Of a stretch of DNA of 64,000 bases, positions 22,947 through 32,147 are shown one piece after another. Every line of letters begins with the position of its first letter. Position 1 is the stretch's first letter. The DNA comes from Polynucleobacter sp. TSB-Sco08W16 (lineage in GTDB: Bacteria > Pseudomonadota > Gammaproteobacteria > Burkholderiales > Burkholderiaceae). Under the pieces are notes generated by a model that was not told where the DNA came from, did not search any database, and saw only the letters and a list, made by a program, of their open reading frames with translations. A program made the translations under genes and the position numbers. The DNA lies in contig NZ_CP061291.1 in assembly GCF_018687455.1 (NCBI RefSeq), positions 186,001 through 250,000 on the forward strand. Reading direction: 5' to 3'.

Positions 22947-24311
22947 CTAGGATTTACCGCGACTTGCAGCTTGCTCTTCTAAGCGATGCTCCAAGTAATG
23001 AATGCTTGTGCCGCCTTCCATGAAGTTGGGATCTAGCATCAATTCGCGGTGGAGAGGTACATTGGTTGTAATGCCGTCAATAACCATCTCAGAAAGTGCG
23101 ATCTGCATACGACGGATCGCTTGCTCACGTGTATTGCCGTAGGCAATGAGCTTGCCAATCATAGAGTCGTAGTTCGATGGAACGACATAGCCGCTATAAG
23201 CATGAGAATCTACGCGAATGCCGGGACCACCAGGCATATGGAATGAACCAATTTTGCCTGGGCTTGGTGTGAACTTAAATGGATCTTCAGCATTCAGGCG
23301 GCATTCGATAGCGTGACCACGGAATACGATGTCTTTTTGGCGATAACTCAGCTTGAGGCCAGCAGCAATCCGAATCTGCTCCTGAACAATGTCTACGCCG
23401 GTAATCATCTCGGTGACAGGGTGCTCAACTTGAACACGGGTGTTCATCTCAATAAAGAAGAATTCACCGTTTTCATAGAGGAATTCAAATGTACCTGCAC
23501 CACGATAACCAATTTTTCTGCAAGCTTCAGCGCAGCGTTCACCAATTTTGGCAATCAAACGACGATCAATGCCTGGTGCTGGTGCCTCTTCAATCACCTT
23601 TTGGTGACGACGCTGCATTGAGCAGTCACGTTCGCCTAGCCATATTGCATTGCCATGAGTGTCAGCCAAAATCTGAATTTCTACGTGGCGAGGTTTTTCT
23701 AAAAACTTCTCCATATAGACTTCGGGATTGCCAAAGGCACGACCCGCCTCTTCACGAGTCATATTGACTGCATTAATCAGTGCAGCTTCAGTGTGAACTA
23801 CGCGCATACCACGCCCACCACCGCCACCTGCCGCTTTAATAATGACTGGATAGCCCACTTTTTTGGCGGTAGCAATAATTTCTTTTGGGTCATCAGGTAA
23901 TGCACCTTCAGAGCCAGGAACGCAGGGAACGCCCGCTTTGATCATGGCGCGCTTGGCAGAAACTTTGTCACCCATGAGGCGAATAGAAGCAGCGGTCGGG
24001 CCAATAAAGGCAAAGCCGGATTTTTCTACGCGCTCTGCAAAGTCCGCATTCTCAGAAAGAAAGCCATAACCAGGGTGGATCGCTTCAGCATCGGTTACTT
24101 CTGCTGCAGAAATGATTGCTGGCATGTTGAGATAGCTCAGCGGAGAAGGTGCTGGACCAATGCAAACAGCTTCGTCCGCAAGCTTCACATACTTTGCTTC
24201 TTTGTCAGCAGTGGAGTAGACCACTACAGTTTTAATTCCCAACTCACGGCATGCGCGTTGGATGCGGAGAGCAATTTCTCCCCGATTGGCAATCAGAATC
24301 TTATCGAACAT
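22947..24311 (-). CDS. accC: Acetyl-CoA carboxylase biotin carboxylase subunit
   Basis: AccC carboxylates the biotin of AccB with bicarbonate and ATP in the first step of fatty acid synthesis. The 454-residue protein starts MFDKILIANRGEIALRI and shows the ATP-grasp glycine-rich loop KAAGGGGGRGMRVV (about 159-172), LGERDCSMQRRHQKVIEE, and EMNTRVQVEHPVTEM with catalytic Arg and Glu. Length equals the family norm (449 in E. coli). It lies 47 bases after accB and is followed by prmA. Confidence 0.98.
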   Translation of the reverse strand: MFDKILIANRGEIALRIQRACRELGIKTVVVYSTADKEAKYVKLADEAVCIGPAPSPLSYLNMPAIISAAEVTDAEAIHPGYGFLSENADFAERVEKSGFAFIGPTAASIRLMGDKVSAKRAMIKAGVPCVPGSEGALPDDPKEIIATAKKVGYPVIIKAAGGGGGRGMRVVHTEAALINAVNMTREEAGRAFGNPEVYMEKFLEKPRHVEIQILADTHGNAIWLGERDCSMQRRHQKVIEEAPAPGIDRRLIAKIGERCAEACRKIGYRGAGTFEFLYENGEFFFIEMNTRVQVEHPVTEMITGVDIVQEQIRIAAGLKLSYRQKDIVFRGHAIECRLNAEDPFKFTPSPGKIGSFHMPGGPGIRVDSHAYSGYVVPSNYDSMIGKLIAYGNTREQAIRRMQIALSEMVIDGITTNVPLHRELMLDPNFMEGGTSIHYLEHRLEEQAASRGKS

Positions 24312-24358
24312 GTCGGCTCTGAGTTAGGTAAAAAGGATTGGTAAGGATGGCGTGGAAA

Positions 24359-24826
24359 TTAAGCAATGACAAATAAGGGTTGATCAAACTCAACACCTTG
24401 GCCGTTTTCGCAAAGAATTTCTTTGATCACACCCGCTTGCTCTGATTCGATTTCATTGAGCAACTTCATAGCCTCAATGATGCAAAGTGTTTGACCCACT
24501 TTGACGGTATCGCCAATGTTGACGAAGTTTGGTGATTCTGGATTTGGGGCGCGGTAGAAGGTTCCCACCATTGGTGAGCGTGCAATGAAGCCAGTTTCAG
24601 CGGGCGGCGCTTCAGCAACGGGAGCGGTAGCTAGTGTTGGTGCGGCAGCAGGAGAAGCCTGCATTGTTTGTGTAGGAGCAGGATTGGCGTAGACCACATG
24701 ACCTGTCGGAGCTGGAGAGCCGGCATTCACAATACGAACACGGTCTTCGCCCTCGTTTACCTCTAATTCAGAAATGCCTGATTCAGAAACGAGATCGATC
24801 AAGGTTTTGAGTTTTCTTAGATCCAT
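24359..24826 (-). CDS. accB: Biotin carboxyl carrier protein of acetyl-CoA carboxylase
   Basis: A 155-residue BCCP. The N-terminal helix MDLRKLKTLIDLVSESGI is followed by an Ala/Pro-rich flexible linker (about 45-77) and the biotinyl domain with EAMK; Lys121 is the expected biotinylation site. The domain contains the conserved SPMVGTFYRAPNPESP and ends FVIA. It is encoded between aroQ and accC, the standard accBC arrangement. Confidence 0.97.
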   Translation of the reverse strand: MDLRKLKTLIDLVSESGISELEVNEGEDRVRIVNAGSPAPTGHVVYANPAPTQTMQASPAAAPTLATAPVAEAPPAETGFIARSPMVGTFYRAPNPESPNFVNIGDTVKVGQTLCIIEAMKLLNEIESEQAGVIKEILCENGQGVEFDQPLFVIA

Positions 24827-24862
24827 TTGAGTGTGTCCTCTCTTGAAATTCTTTAAATAAGC

Positions 24863-25312
24863 TTATTTTTGTAAACGGGCAATTGCTGCTTGGAGGGCTA
24901 GCTCGTAGCCTATGGCGCCAAGTCCGCAAATCACACCAGTAGCGATATCGGATAGGTAAGAATGCTTACGGAACTCTTCGCGCTGATGAATATTGGATAA
25001 ATGGACTTCAGTAAACGGAATGGCAACTCCAGCTAAAGCATCCCGGAGGGCAACGCTTGTATGGGTAAATGCGCCTGGATTAATGATGATGAAATCCACC
25101 CCATCTAGTTTTGCTTTCTGAATGCGGTCAATTAACTCGCCTTCATGATTGCTTTGATAGGTGCTTAAGTCGACTGACTGAGCTTTTGCGAGATTCCCCA
25201 GTCTTGAATGGATATCTTCTAAGGTAGTTTTCCCATAAACCTCTGGTTCACGGGTACCCAAGAGATTGAGGTTTGGACCCTGAATGACGAGAATTGAAGC
25301 TTTTTTAGACAT
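24863..25312 (-). CDS. aroQ: 3-dehydroquinate dehydratase, type II
   Basis: AroQ converts 3-dehydroquinate to 3-dehydroshikimate in the shikimate pathway. The 149-residue protein shows QGPNLNLLGTREPEVYG at the N-terminus with the catalytic Tyr, QSNHEGELIDRI, INPGAFTHTSVALRDAL and EVHLSNIHQREEFRKHS with the catalytic His. It lies 36 bases before accB, and aroQ-accB-accC is a common beta/gammaproteobacterial order. Its ATG is preceded by AGGGA. The downstream pathway gene aroE is at 31.2-32.1 kb. Confidence 0.97.
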   Translation of the reverse strand: MSKKASILVIQGPNLNLLGTREPEVYGKTTLEDIHSRLGNLAKAQSVDLSTYQSNHEGELIDRIQKAKLDGVDFIIINPGAFTHTSVALRDALAGVAIPFTEVHLSNIHQREEFRKHSYLSDIATGVICGLGAIGYELALQAAIARLQK

Positions 25313-25562
25313 AGATCCCTATTTTTAGAGGCAGTTAGGTGTCAATTGTTTGTTTTGGCTTTTGGCCACCCAGATAACTCATGCTTCACTTGCTATGGAA
25401 GGAAGTATACCTTCTTGAATGCTTAGGGAGATCAAAAAGCAAGCCTCCTTAGGCGAAATTTTCAATAGTTTTAGAAGTAATTGAGCGGGATTATTCACTA
25501 AATTGCCTATTTATTAAGCAATTATAGCCTGGAGATATTTATTCAAGTGTTGATAAAAAAGA
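25313..25562 (-). promoter_or_regulatory. Upstream region of aroQ-accBC with a candidate -10 box
   Basis: This 250-base gap carries a perfect minus-strand TATAAT at 25521-25526 without a good -35 partner; ACTTGA around 25544-25549 is the nearest. If used, aroQ would have a 200-base leader, which could host control of accBC. TTGACA at 25340-25345 also reads toward aroQ, but its -10 would overlap the ribosome binding site. An AATTGC/GCAATT inverted repeat lies at about 25501-25523. Confidence 0.35.
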
Positions 25563-26090
25563 TCATAAAGCAGCTTTTATAGCTTTTCTGAGCTCTTCTT
25601 CATCTATTTTCCCTAATTTACTATAGATTGCCTTTCCACTTGAATTGATTACAACGGTATATGGAAGCGCGGATTGAGTGTTGCCTAGTGCCTTATAGAT
25701 TTGGCTGCCATTCATTCCACCCATGGCAATGGGATAGGAAACAGATGTCTTTTTCAGAAATTCGCGTACGTTAGATGGAGAATCAATGGCGATGCCAACA
25801 AATAAGACATTTTGTTGCAGAAACTCCCCTTGCAACTTCTCTAGTTCAGGCATTTCTTCAACGCAAGGGGGGCACCAGGAGGCCCAAAAGTTAACTACGA
25901 GCAACTTTCCTTGCCAATCTTGGATGTTAATTTCTTTTCCCTCGGGGCTTGACCAAGGGTTGCTAAAAAAGGCCTTAACACTGGCCTCGCTAGCTAAGCT
26001 CGTCTTGGATAACCATTGCGAAGTCAGGGCGCCCGCAGCGGCTGCCAAAAGACTAATTCCGCCGATCATGATCCATTGTCTTCGGTTCAC
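25563..26090 (-). CDS. TlpA-family thiol:disulfide oxidoreductase, membrane-anchored
   Basis: A 175-residue periplasmic thioredoxin-fold protein. Residues about 7-25 form an N-terminal membrane anchor or uncleaved signal, followed by the TlpA domain with VVNFWASWCPPCVEEMPEL; the active-site cysteines are Cys73 and Cys76. The cis-Pro region appears as ALPYTVVINSSG. Such proteins reduce periplasmic disulfides, often for cytochrome c maturation. It is divergent from mpl with 26 bases between starts and precedes aroQ, as in related betaproteobacteria. Confidence 0.9.
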   Translation of the reverse strand: MNRRQWIMIGGISLLAAAAGALTSQWLSKTSLASEASVKAFFSNPWSSPEGKEINIQDWQGKLLVVNFWASWCPPCVEEMPELEKLQGEFLQQNVLFVGIAIDSPSNVREFLKKTSVSYPIAMGGMNGSQIYKALGNTQSALPYTVVINSSGKAIYSKLGKIDEEELRKAIKAAL

Positions 26091-26116
26091 TTCAACTCCT
26101 TCGCTAAAATTCGCAG

Positions 26117-27514
26117 ATGCATATACATATCTTGGGCATTTGCGGTACTTTCATGGGCGGCATCGCCGCAATCGCTCGGCAAGCCGGACATCGTGTTACG
26201 GGTTGTGACGCTAACGTGTATCCACCAATGAGCACTCAGCTTGAATCTCAGGGTATTGAGTTGATTGAAGGATTCTCACCAGATCAATTATTGCAGTTTG
26301 AGAAGATGCCTGATTTATTTGTTATCGGCAATGTGGTTTCTCGTGGCAATCCACTGATGGAAGCAATTCTGAATCAAGGACTTCCTTATATCTCTGGTCC
26401 TCAATGGCTTGGCGAACAAGTTTTATACGGTAGACATGTTTTAGCAGTTGCTGGCACCCACGGTAAAACTACTACCTCAGCCATGCTGACTTGGATTTTA
26501 GAATTTAACGGCTACAAACCTGGTTATTTGATTGGTGGGGTGCCACTGAATTTCACGGTGTCAGCACGCTTAGGTGAGAGTAAATATTTTGTGATTGAGG
26601 CCGATGAATATGACACTGCCTTTTTTGATAAGCGCAGTAAGTTCGTTCACTATAGACCGCGCACTGCTTTATTGAATAATTTGGAATTTGATCACGCAGA
26701 TATATTTGCTGATCTTGCGGCGATCGAAACTCAGTTTCATCATTTAGTACGTACCGTGCCAGGCGAGGGTTTGCTGGTGGTGAACGGCGAAGAGCCGGCC
26801 CTAGAACGTGTTGTAGCCCGGGGTGCTTGGGCTCCAGTCGAGCGCTTTGGACAAGCGGTAGCGAATGAATGGTCTCTGATTTCGCAAGCAGCAGATGGCT
26901 TTGTTGTTCGGCAATCAGGCAAAGAAGTAGCCGTTGTGAAATGGGCGCCTAATTCTGGGGTGATGGGCACACACAATCAACTGAATGCATTAGCTGCAAT
27001 CGCTTCTGCAAATCATATTGGTATTTCCCCCGCGGATTCTGCGCGTGCTTTGGCTCAATTTAAGAATGTGAAGCGTCGTCTCGAAACCATTGGTGTTGCA
27101 AATGACATCACGGTATATGACGATTTTGCTCATCATCCAACGGCAATCACGACAACAGTGGATGGGTTGCGTCGTCGAGTTGGTGCAGCACGCATCTTGG
27201 CGGTATTAGAGCCTCGTTCGAACACGATGAAGTTAGGCGTCATGAAAGCACAGCTTCCCGCTAGCTTGCAACAGGCTGACAAGGTCTTTGCTTATGGTGC
27301 CAATAGCGGCAAAGAGTCATTAGGCTGGGACTTAAGGGAAGTCTTGTCCCCACTCAACGTCAAAGAAGCCGGCAAAGCACAGGCCTTCGATGCTTTGGAA
27401 GCATTAGTCAGTGCAGTCGCCAAAGAGGCAAAGCCGGGTGATCACATTTTGGTCATGAGTAACGGGGGCTTCGGTGGCGTTCATCAAAAAATACTAACAG
27501 CGGTATCCGTTTAA
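26117..27514 (+). CDS. mpl: UDP-N-acetylmuramate:L-alanyl-gamma-D-glutamyl-meso-diaminopimelate ligase
   Basis: Mpl reattaches recycled murein tripeptide to UDP-MurNAc. The 465-residue Mur-ligase shows MHIHILGICGTFMGG at the N-terminus, the ATP P-loop VAGTHGKTTTSAMLTW near 113, EADEYDTAFFDKRSKF, NLEFDHADIF and the C-terminal domain with YDDFAHHPTAI. The GTFMGG start and the EADEYDTAFFDKRSKFVHY stretch distinguish Mpl from MurC. It matches the AmpD activity encoded at 14.3 kb in the same recycling route. Confidence 0.96.
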   Translation: MHIHILGICGTFMGGIAAIARQAGHRVTGCDANVYPPMSTQLESQGIELIEGFSPDQLLQFEKMPDLFVIGNVVSRGNPLMEAILNQGLPYISGPQWLGEQVLYGRHVLAVAGTHGKTTTSAMLTWILEFNGYKPGYLIGGVPLNFTVSARLGESKYFVIEADEYDTAFFDKRSKFVHYRPRTALLNNLEFDHADIFADLAAIETQFHHLVRTVPGEGLLVVNGEEPALERVVARGAWAPVERFGQAVANEWSLISQAADGFVVRQSGKEVAVVKWAPNSGVMGTHNQLNALAAIASANHIGISPADSARALAQFKNVKRRLETIGVANDITVYDDFAHHPTAITTTVDGLRRRVGAARILAVLEPRSNTMKLGVMKAQLPASLQQADKVFAYGANSGKESLGWDLREVLSPLNVKEAGKAQAFDALEALVSAVAKEAKPGDHILVMSNGGFGGVHQKILTAVSV

Positions 27515-27547
27515 GGCGGCTTAACAAATCAACATTGAAGGTACATC

Positions 27548-28282
27548 ATGGGTAATCGCTTAAAAGATAAAGTGGCAATCATTACTGGTGCAGCAAAGGG
27601 TATTGGCTTTGCAACGGCACAACGCTTTGCGCAAGAGGGCGCTATTGTGATCATTGCAGATATGAATCTTGAAGCGATTAATAGCGCTGCGGCACAAATC
27701 ACCAATGCTGAGGCCTATGCAATGAACGTCACAGATCGCGGGAGCATCCAAGCAGTAGTGGATCAAGTAATGCAGAAATATGGCCGTATCGATATTTTGA
27801 TTAATAACGCTGGGATTACTCAAGATGCCCGTTTGGTGAAGATGACAGAGGCTCAGTTTGATACTGTTATTGATGTCAATCTAAAGGGGGTGTTTAACTG
27901 CACCCAATTAGTTGTACCGCATATGTTGGAAGCAGGTTCTGGCGCAGTAGTCAACGCATCTAGTGTGGTTGGTCTGTATGGCAACTTTGGCCAAACTAAT
28001 TACTCGGCTACCAAGTTTGGTGTCATTGGTTTCACTAAGACATGGGCCCGCGAGCTAGGTCCCAAAGGTATTCGGGTCAATGCAGTGTGTCCTGGATTTA
28101 TTGCTACAGAGATGGTGAAAGCCATGCCAGAAAATATCCTGCAAGACATTGAGCGTCGTAGTTGGCTTGGGCGTCTGGGTACGCCAGAAGAAATGGCTAA
28201 TGTGTACTTATTTCTAGCCAGCGATGAAGCGAGTTACGTTAATGGCGTTGCATTAGAGGCTAGCGGCGGGATTTCCCTCTAA
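27548..28282 (+). CDS. Short-chain dehydrogenase/reductase, FabG-like (3-oxoacyl-ACP reductase)
   Basis: A 244-residue classical SDR. The cofactor motif TGAAKGIG is at residues 14-21, NNAG near 87-90, the catalytic Ser in NASSVVG, and the YxxxK motif as YSATK near residue 153. PGFIATEMVKAMP is typical for FabG-type enzymes. It probably reduces 3-oxoacyl thioesters with NADPH, but it is outside a fab cluster, so it could be a paralogue acting on polyhydroxyalkanoate or other acyl substrates. GAAGG precedes the ATG. The RNB gene starts 2 bases after its stop. Confidence 0.88.
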   Translation: MGNRLKDKVAIITGAAKGIGFATAQRFAQEGAIVIIADMNLEAINSAAAQITNAEAYAMNVTDRGSIQAVVDQVMQKYGRIDILINNAGITQDARLVKMTEAQFDTVIDVNLKGVFNCTQLVVPHMLEAGSGAVVNASSVVGLYGNFGQTNYSATKFGVIGFTKTWARELGPKGIRVNAVCPGFIATEMVKAMPENILQDIERRSWLGRLGTPEEMANVYLFLASDEASYVNGVALEASGGISL

Positions 28283-28284
28283 GC

Positions 28285-30321
28285 ATGAATCTTGTATACG
28301 AAGAGGGCGGCGATATCAAAATCGCCACAGTACAGTCTGCATCAGGCGCTGGAGATGCCGAGTCTTGGCAAGCGACAAGCCTTTCAGGAAAAAAAATCAA
28401 ACTCAAAGCTAAAGAAGTTTGGCTGCGCTTTGATAAGCCTGAAGCGCAATCGGTTATGGATGCGGCAAATACCTTATCCAAAGATATTGATCTGCAACTA
28501 CTTTGGGACTGCGCACCTGAGGAAGAGTTTGGCCTCGTAGATGTTTCTCTTGAATATTTTGGTGCTCAAGCGACGATTCCTCAACAAACTGCTTTAGCTA
28601 TTGCCTTGCAAGGCGCCCCAGTATTTTTCCGTCGCAAGGGGCGAGGACGCTTTCAACGTGCACCCCTAGAGCAATTGCAGGCCGGTTTAGCCGCGCTTGA
28701 GCGTAAGCAAAAAGAACTAGAACAACAATCACTTTGGCAACAAGAATTAGTTTCAGGATCATTTCCTGAGGCGTTGAAGTCTTTGGCTAAACAGTTACTA
28801 TTTTCACCTGACAAAAATACTGCTGCTTATAAAGCCTTGATTGCAGCTTGCACTGAAACCGGCGAGTCTCCTGCGCAATTAATGATTCGGTGTGGTGCAA
28901 TTGATTCTCCTTTGGCCTATCACCAGGGTATGTTCTTGAAGGCTCATTTCCCCAATGGTGCTACTCATAATCCCAATCTCAGCGTTGATCAAGCTACCTA
29001 TGCTGCGGCAGTTGCAGAGCTTCCATTGGCGGAAGTTAAGGCTTTCTCGATTGATGACTCGGGAACTACTGAAATTGATGATGCTTTATCGGTGACCGAG
29101 TTACCTAATGGTGGCCATCGGATTGGCATCCACATTGCAGCACCAGGTTTAGCAATTGCAAAAGATGATCCATTGGATCAAGTGGCTCGCAATCGAATGT
29201 CTACCGTATATTTTCCGGGCGACAAAATCACGATGTTGCCCGATTCAGTCATTGAGCAATTTTCTTTAGATGAGGGCGCATCTCGCCCTGCGCTATCAAT
29301 TTATGTCGATATTGATACAGAGGGCATTGCAAATCGCGATTCCTTACAAATGCGTGCAGAAATGGTGCCGATGGTGGCTAATCTTCGCCTAGAAAATATC
29401 GAGCATCTAGTCAGCGAAGAAAGTTTAGTCGATGAGGACTCTAGCTATCCTTATCGAAAAGAATTGGCAGTGCTCTGGCGTGCGGCAAAACTTTTGCATG
29501 CGGGCCGCCAAGAAAAGCGTATCGCCAATGGCTTGCGTGCAGAGCAGTTGGGGGTCATTGATCCGAATGCCTTGGCAAGGGATTTTCATTTTCAGATCAA
29601 GGATGTAGATGGGGTGGAGCGCGTAGAGATCCTCCCGCGTCAACGAGGCTCTATTTTGGATACGATCGTTGCTGAGTGGATGATCTTTTGTAATAGTGCT
29701 TCTGGTCAATTATTGGCAGATCATGGTTTGCCTGGTTTATTTAGAACTCAGAAGGGCTGGGGTCCATTGCGAACACGCATGCAAACCACGCCTGGTCCTC
29801 ATGAAGGTCTGGGTTTGGATTACTACGCGTGGTGTACATCGCCATTGCGCCGCTATTCCGACCTAGTCAATCAGTGGCAGCTCATTGCCTTAGCAAAAAA
29901 TGGTGTGATGGCCAAGATGGTTGCGCCATTCCCGCCACGAGATGCAACGCTAATGGGTATTGCAGCCGATTTTGAATCTTCTTATCAAACCTACGGGGAA
30001 TATCAGGATCGCCTGGAAAAATATTGGTGTTTACGTTGGATTGCGCAGGACGGAGATTCAAAAAATCTCTACGTACGTCATTTAAAAGAAGGCATGTCGA
30101 GAGTGGAGTTAGTACCACTGCATTTGCCGATTCCAGAATTAGCCAGTTATCCACGTATGACGCGTGCTGAAGTTGCAGTGGCAAATATTGATCTTTTGCA
30201 ATTGACTGCTGCTGTGAGAGTTCTTGAGATTGAAGCAAGGGCGGAGTCAGTAGAAAAAGTGACTCAAGAAGGTTCGGATGCTTTGCTTGATGGCGTTGAA
30301 GAAAATGTTGGTCCAGATTAA
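28285..30321 (+). CDS. RNB-domain exoribonuclease (RNase II family)
   Basis: A 678-residue protein with an RNase II/R-type catalytic RNB domain: FSIDDSGTTEIDDALSV holds the metal-binding Asp cluster near residue 255, followed by RIGIHIAAPGLAI, STVYFPGDKITMLPDSV and the C-terminal YYAWCTSPLRRYSDLVNQWQL. These enzymes degrade RNA 3' to 5'. The N-terminal 230 residues do not show the usual cold-shock domains of E. coli RNase II/R, as is common for the shorter Burkholderiales version. It starts 2 bases after the SDR stop and overlaps the TonB-like gene, so translation is likely coupled. Confidence 0.92.
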   Translation: MNLVYEEGGDIKIATVQSASGAGDAESWQATSLSGKKIKLKAKEVWLRFDKPEAQSVMDAANTLSKDIDLQLLWDCAPEEEFGLVDVSLEYFGAQATIPQQTALAIALQGAPVFFRRKGRGRFQRAPLEQLQAGLAALERKQKELEQQSLWQQELVSGSFPEALKSLAKQLLFSPDKNTAAYKALIAACTETGESPAQLMIRCGAIDSPLAYHQGMFLKAHFPNGATHNPNLSVDQATYAAAVAELPLAEVKAFSIDDSGTTEIDDALSVTELPNGGHRIGIHIAAPGLAIAKDDPLDQVARNRMSTVYFPGDKITMLPDSVIEQFSLDEGASRPALSIYVDIDTEGIANRDSLQMRAEMVPMVANLRLENIEHLVSEESLVDEDSSYPYRKELAVLWRAAKLLHAGRQEKRIANGLRAEQLGVIDPNALARDFHFQIKDVDGVERVEILPRQRGSILDTIVAEWMIFCNSASGQLLADHGLPGLFRTQKGWGPLRTRMQTTPGPHEGLGLDYYAWCTSPLRRYSDLVNQWQLIALAKNGVMAKMVAPFPPRDATLMGIAADFESSYQTYGEYQDRLEKYWCLRWIAQDGDSKNLYVRHLKEGMSRVELVPLHLPIPELASYPRMTRAEVAVANIDLLQLTAAVRVLEIEARAESVEKVTQEGSDALLDGVEENVGPD

Positions 30322-31192
30322 GTCTGAACAGTTCCCCTTCTCTGAGAAGCTAGGTCGAGCATGGGCTCACTTCCAAAATGCTTGGCGCCGTTACCCTCTT
30401 CGACTGGCACTTCTTGTATCTCTCATCATTCATATCCTCTTCTTATCGTTTCGCTGGGGTATGGGTGAAATTCAGAATCGCCGTTTAAATACGCCATTAA
30501 GTGTGGTTTTGGTTAATGCCAGTAATAAGACGCCCCCTAAGCAAGCTAATAAATTGGCACAGGCGGATTTACAGGGTGGAGGAAAAACCGAAAATCAAGA
30601 TGCAACAGCGTTACATCGAGCAAGACTAGGAGCTGAGGCCCGTCTAGAGGTCTTGGAAAAACAGCAGAAGCAAATGTTGGCCAAGTTAGACGAGCAACGT
30701 GCGAAGTCTGGAGGACGCAAGAGCGGGGATGATCAACGAATTGCTCCTCAACTCAATTCGTTGGAAGCAGAGCTAGCAAAGCGTTTACAGGCTAATGGTC
30801 GTGAGCCGCGTCGCAAGGTTCTCACTGGCGCTAATACAAAGGCGGTCTCATTTGCCCATTATTTCGATGCGATGCGCCAAAAAATCGAGGCATATGGGAG
30901 CGCTTTTTTCCCGCGTGCTAATGGCAGGCCCTTATATGGCAGCTTGGTGATTGTGGTGAGTGTTGATGCGCAGGGGCGGATCACTACTAATGCGCAAGGA
31001 AAAGAGGGCGTTTCAATAGGGCGCAGCTCTGGCAATCCAGAGCTAGATCGACAGGCATTAGCCATCGTTCGTGCATCTGCCCCCTTTGGCCCCTTCCCTT
31101 CAGAAATGCGCAATCAAATCGATGTGCTAGATTGGATTTCTACCTTTGAATTCACCCGAGAGGGCAATGATCGTTTGGAATTAAAGCATTGA
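30278..31192 (+). CDS. TonB-like energy transducer protein
   Basis: A protein of about 300 residues with one N-terminal membrane helix (LRLALLVSLIIHILFLSF), a charged periplasmic coiled-coil-like middle (LEVLEKQQKQMLAKLDEQ) and a C-terminal TonB-type domain (LYGSLVIVVSVDAQGRI, SSGNPELDRQALAIVRASAPFGPFP). TonB proteins pass the proton motive force to outer membrane receptors; no exbBD or receptor is close, so a TolA-like or envelope role is possible. Starts at 30278 (with AGAAGG upstream), 30290 and 30305 are all in frame; all overlap the RNB gene. The family is clear, the partner is not. Confidence 0.85.
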   Translation: MLCLMALKKMLVQIKSEQFPFSEKLGRAWAHFQNAWRRYPLRLALLVSLIIHILFLSFRWGMGEIQNRRLNTPLSVVLVNASNKTPPKQANKLAQADLQGGGKTENQDATALHRARLGAEARLEVLEKQQKQMLAKLDEQRAKSGGRKSGDDQRIAPQLNSLEAELAKRLQANGREPRRKVLTGANTKAVSFAHYFDAMRQKIEAYGSAFFPRANGRPLYGSLVIVVSVDAQGRITTNAQGKEGVSIGRSSGNPELDRQALAIVRASAPFGPFPSEMRNQIDVLDWISTFEFTREGNDRLELKH

Positions 31193-31235
31193 TGCGGCAT
31201 TCATTATTCATAAATTCGCTTATTCTGTAAGCACT

Positions 31236-32141
31236 ATGAGCTCAAATACATCTACCGATCTGCACACTGACCCAAGTCTTTACTCGGGCCTTGACGTCTA
31301 TGCAGTTGCTGGTAATCCGATAGCTCATAGCAAGTCACCCGTTATTCATGCAAGGTTTGCCGAGCAAGCAAAGCAGGCTATGTATTACGGCCGTTTACAA
31401 GCAGACCTGGATGGTTTTGCTAGGGCAGCCAAAACCTTTTTTGCAGCAGGCGGCAAGGGTATGAATGTCACGGTGCCATTTAAGTTAGATGCTCAAGCGC
31501 TTGCGGATGAGTTGACGCCGCGCGCTCGATTGGCGGGTGCGGTTAATACACTCTGGATTGAGGGCGGCAAAATCTATGGTGACAATACCGATGGCGCTGG
31601 TTTAGTGCGAGATCTCTTAGCTCAGGGCATAGTGATTCACGAGGCGCGTATCTTGCTTTTAGGCGCTGGAGGTGCTGCACGTGGAGTGATGGGGCCTTTG
31701 CTAGAACAATCACCTAAGTGCCTGGTGATTGCCAATCGTTCGAGCGCAAAAGCAGTAGAGCTCGTGAAATTATTTGCTAACCAAGCCGCTGTTCAAGAGG
31801 TTGCCTTGGAATCCCGAGCCTTGGCTGATCTTGAGGATGCTGCAAAAACACCTTATCCATTTGATTTGGTAATTAATGCAACTGCTGCTGGCCTATCCGA
31901 TGAGTCACCATTAAGCGCTTCTGCGGTAGCGAACATCTTTACCCCTAGCTCATTCGCTTATGACATGGTCTACGGAAAAACTACTGCTTTTATGCAACAA
32001 GCCTTACAGCGTGGGGCTCGCATTAGCGATGGCCTAGGAATGTTGGTTGAGCAAGCTGCTGATGCATTCTTGCTATGGCGTGGGGCCGAGCTTGGGGCGC
32101 TGATCGATCCGCGCGCCGTACTGGCAAAACTGCGCAGCTAA
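31236..32141 (+). CDS. aroE: Shikimate dehydrogenase
   Basis: AroE reduces 3-dehydroshikimate to shikimate with NADPH. The 301-residue protein shows YAVAGNPIAHSKSPVIHARFA with substrate-binding SKS, MNVTVPFKLDA with the catalytic Lys, NTLW and GDNTDGAGLVRDL with the catalytic Asp, and the nucleotide motif LLGAGGAARGV near residue 139. The C-terminal DMVYGKTTAFMQQA and DGLGMLVEQAADAF are conserved. It is longer than E. coli AroE (272) by a short N-terminal extension. mtgA follows at 6 bases. Confidence 0.97.
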   Translation: MSSNTSTDLHTDPSLYSGLDVYAVAGNPIAHSKSPVIHARFAEQAKQAMYYGRLQADLDGFARAAKTFFAAGGKGMNVTVPFKLDAQALADELTPRARLAGAVNTLWIEGGKIYGDNTDGAGLVRDLLAQGIVIHEARILLLGAGGAARGVMGPLLEQSPKCLVIANRSSAKAVELVKLFANQAAVQEVALESRALADLEDAAKTPYPFDLVINATAAGLSDESPLSASAVANIFTPSSFAYDMVYGKTTAFMQQALQRGARISDGLGMLVEQAADAFLLWRGAELGALIDPRAVLAKLRS

Positions 32142-32147
32142 TTCTTC

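Noticed and set aside
25340..25345. TTGACA as the -35 box of aroQ
   Set aside because: A -10 at normal spacing would coincide with the aroQ ribosome binding site and start codon, and the sequence there is poor.
25786..26208. A 140-codon plus-strand open frame opposite the TlpA-like gene
   Set aside because: It is antisense to a well-supported thioredoxin-fold gene and its product shows no family features.
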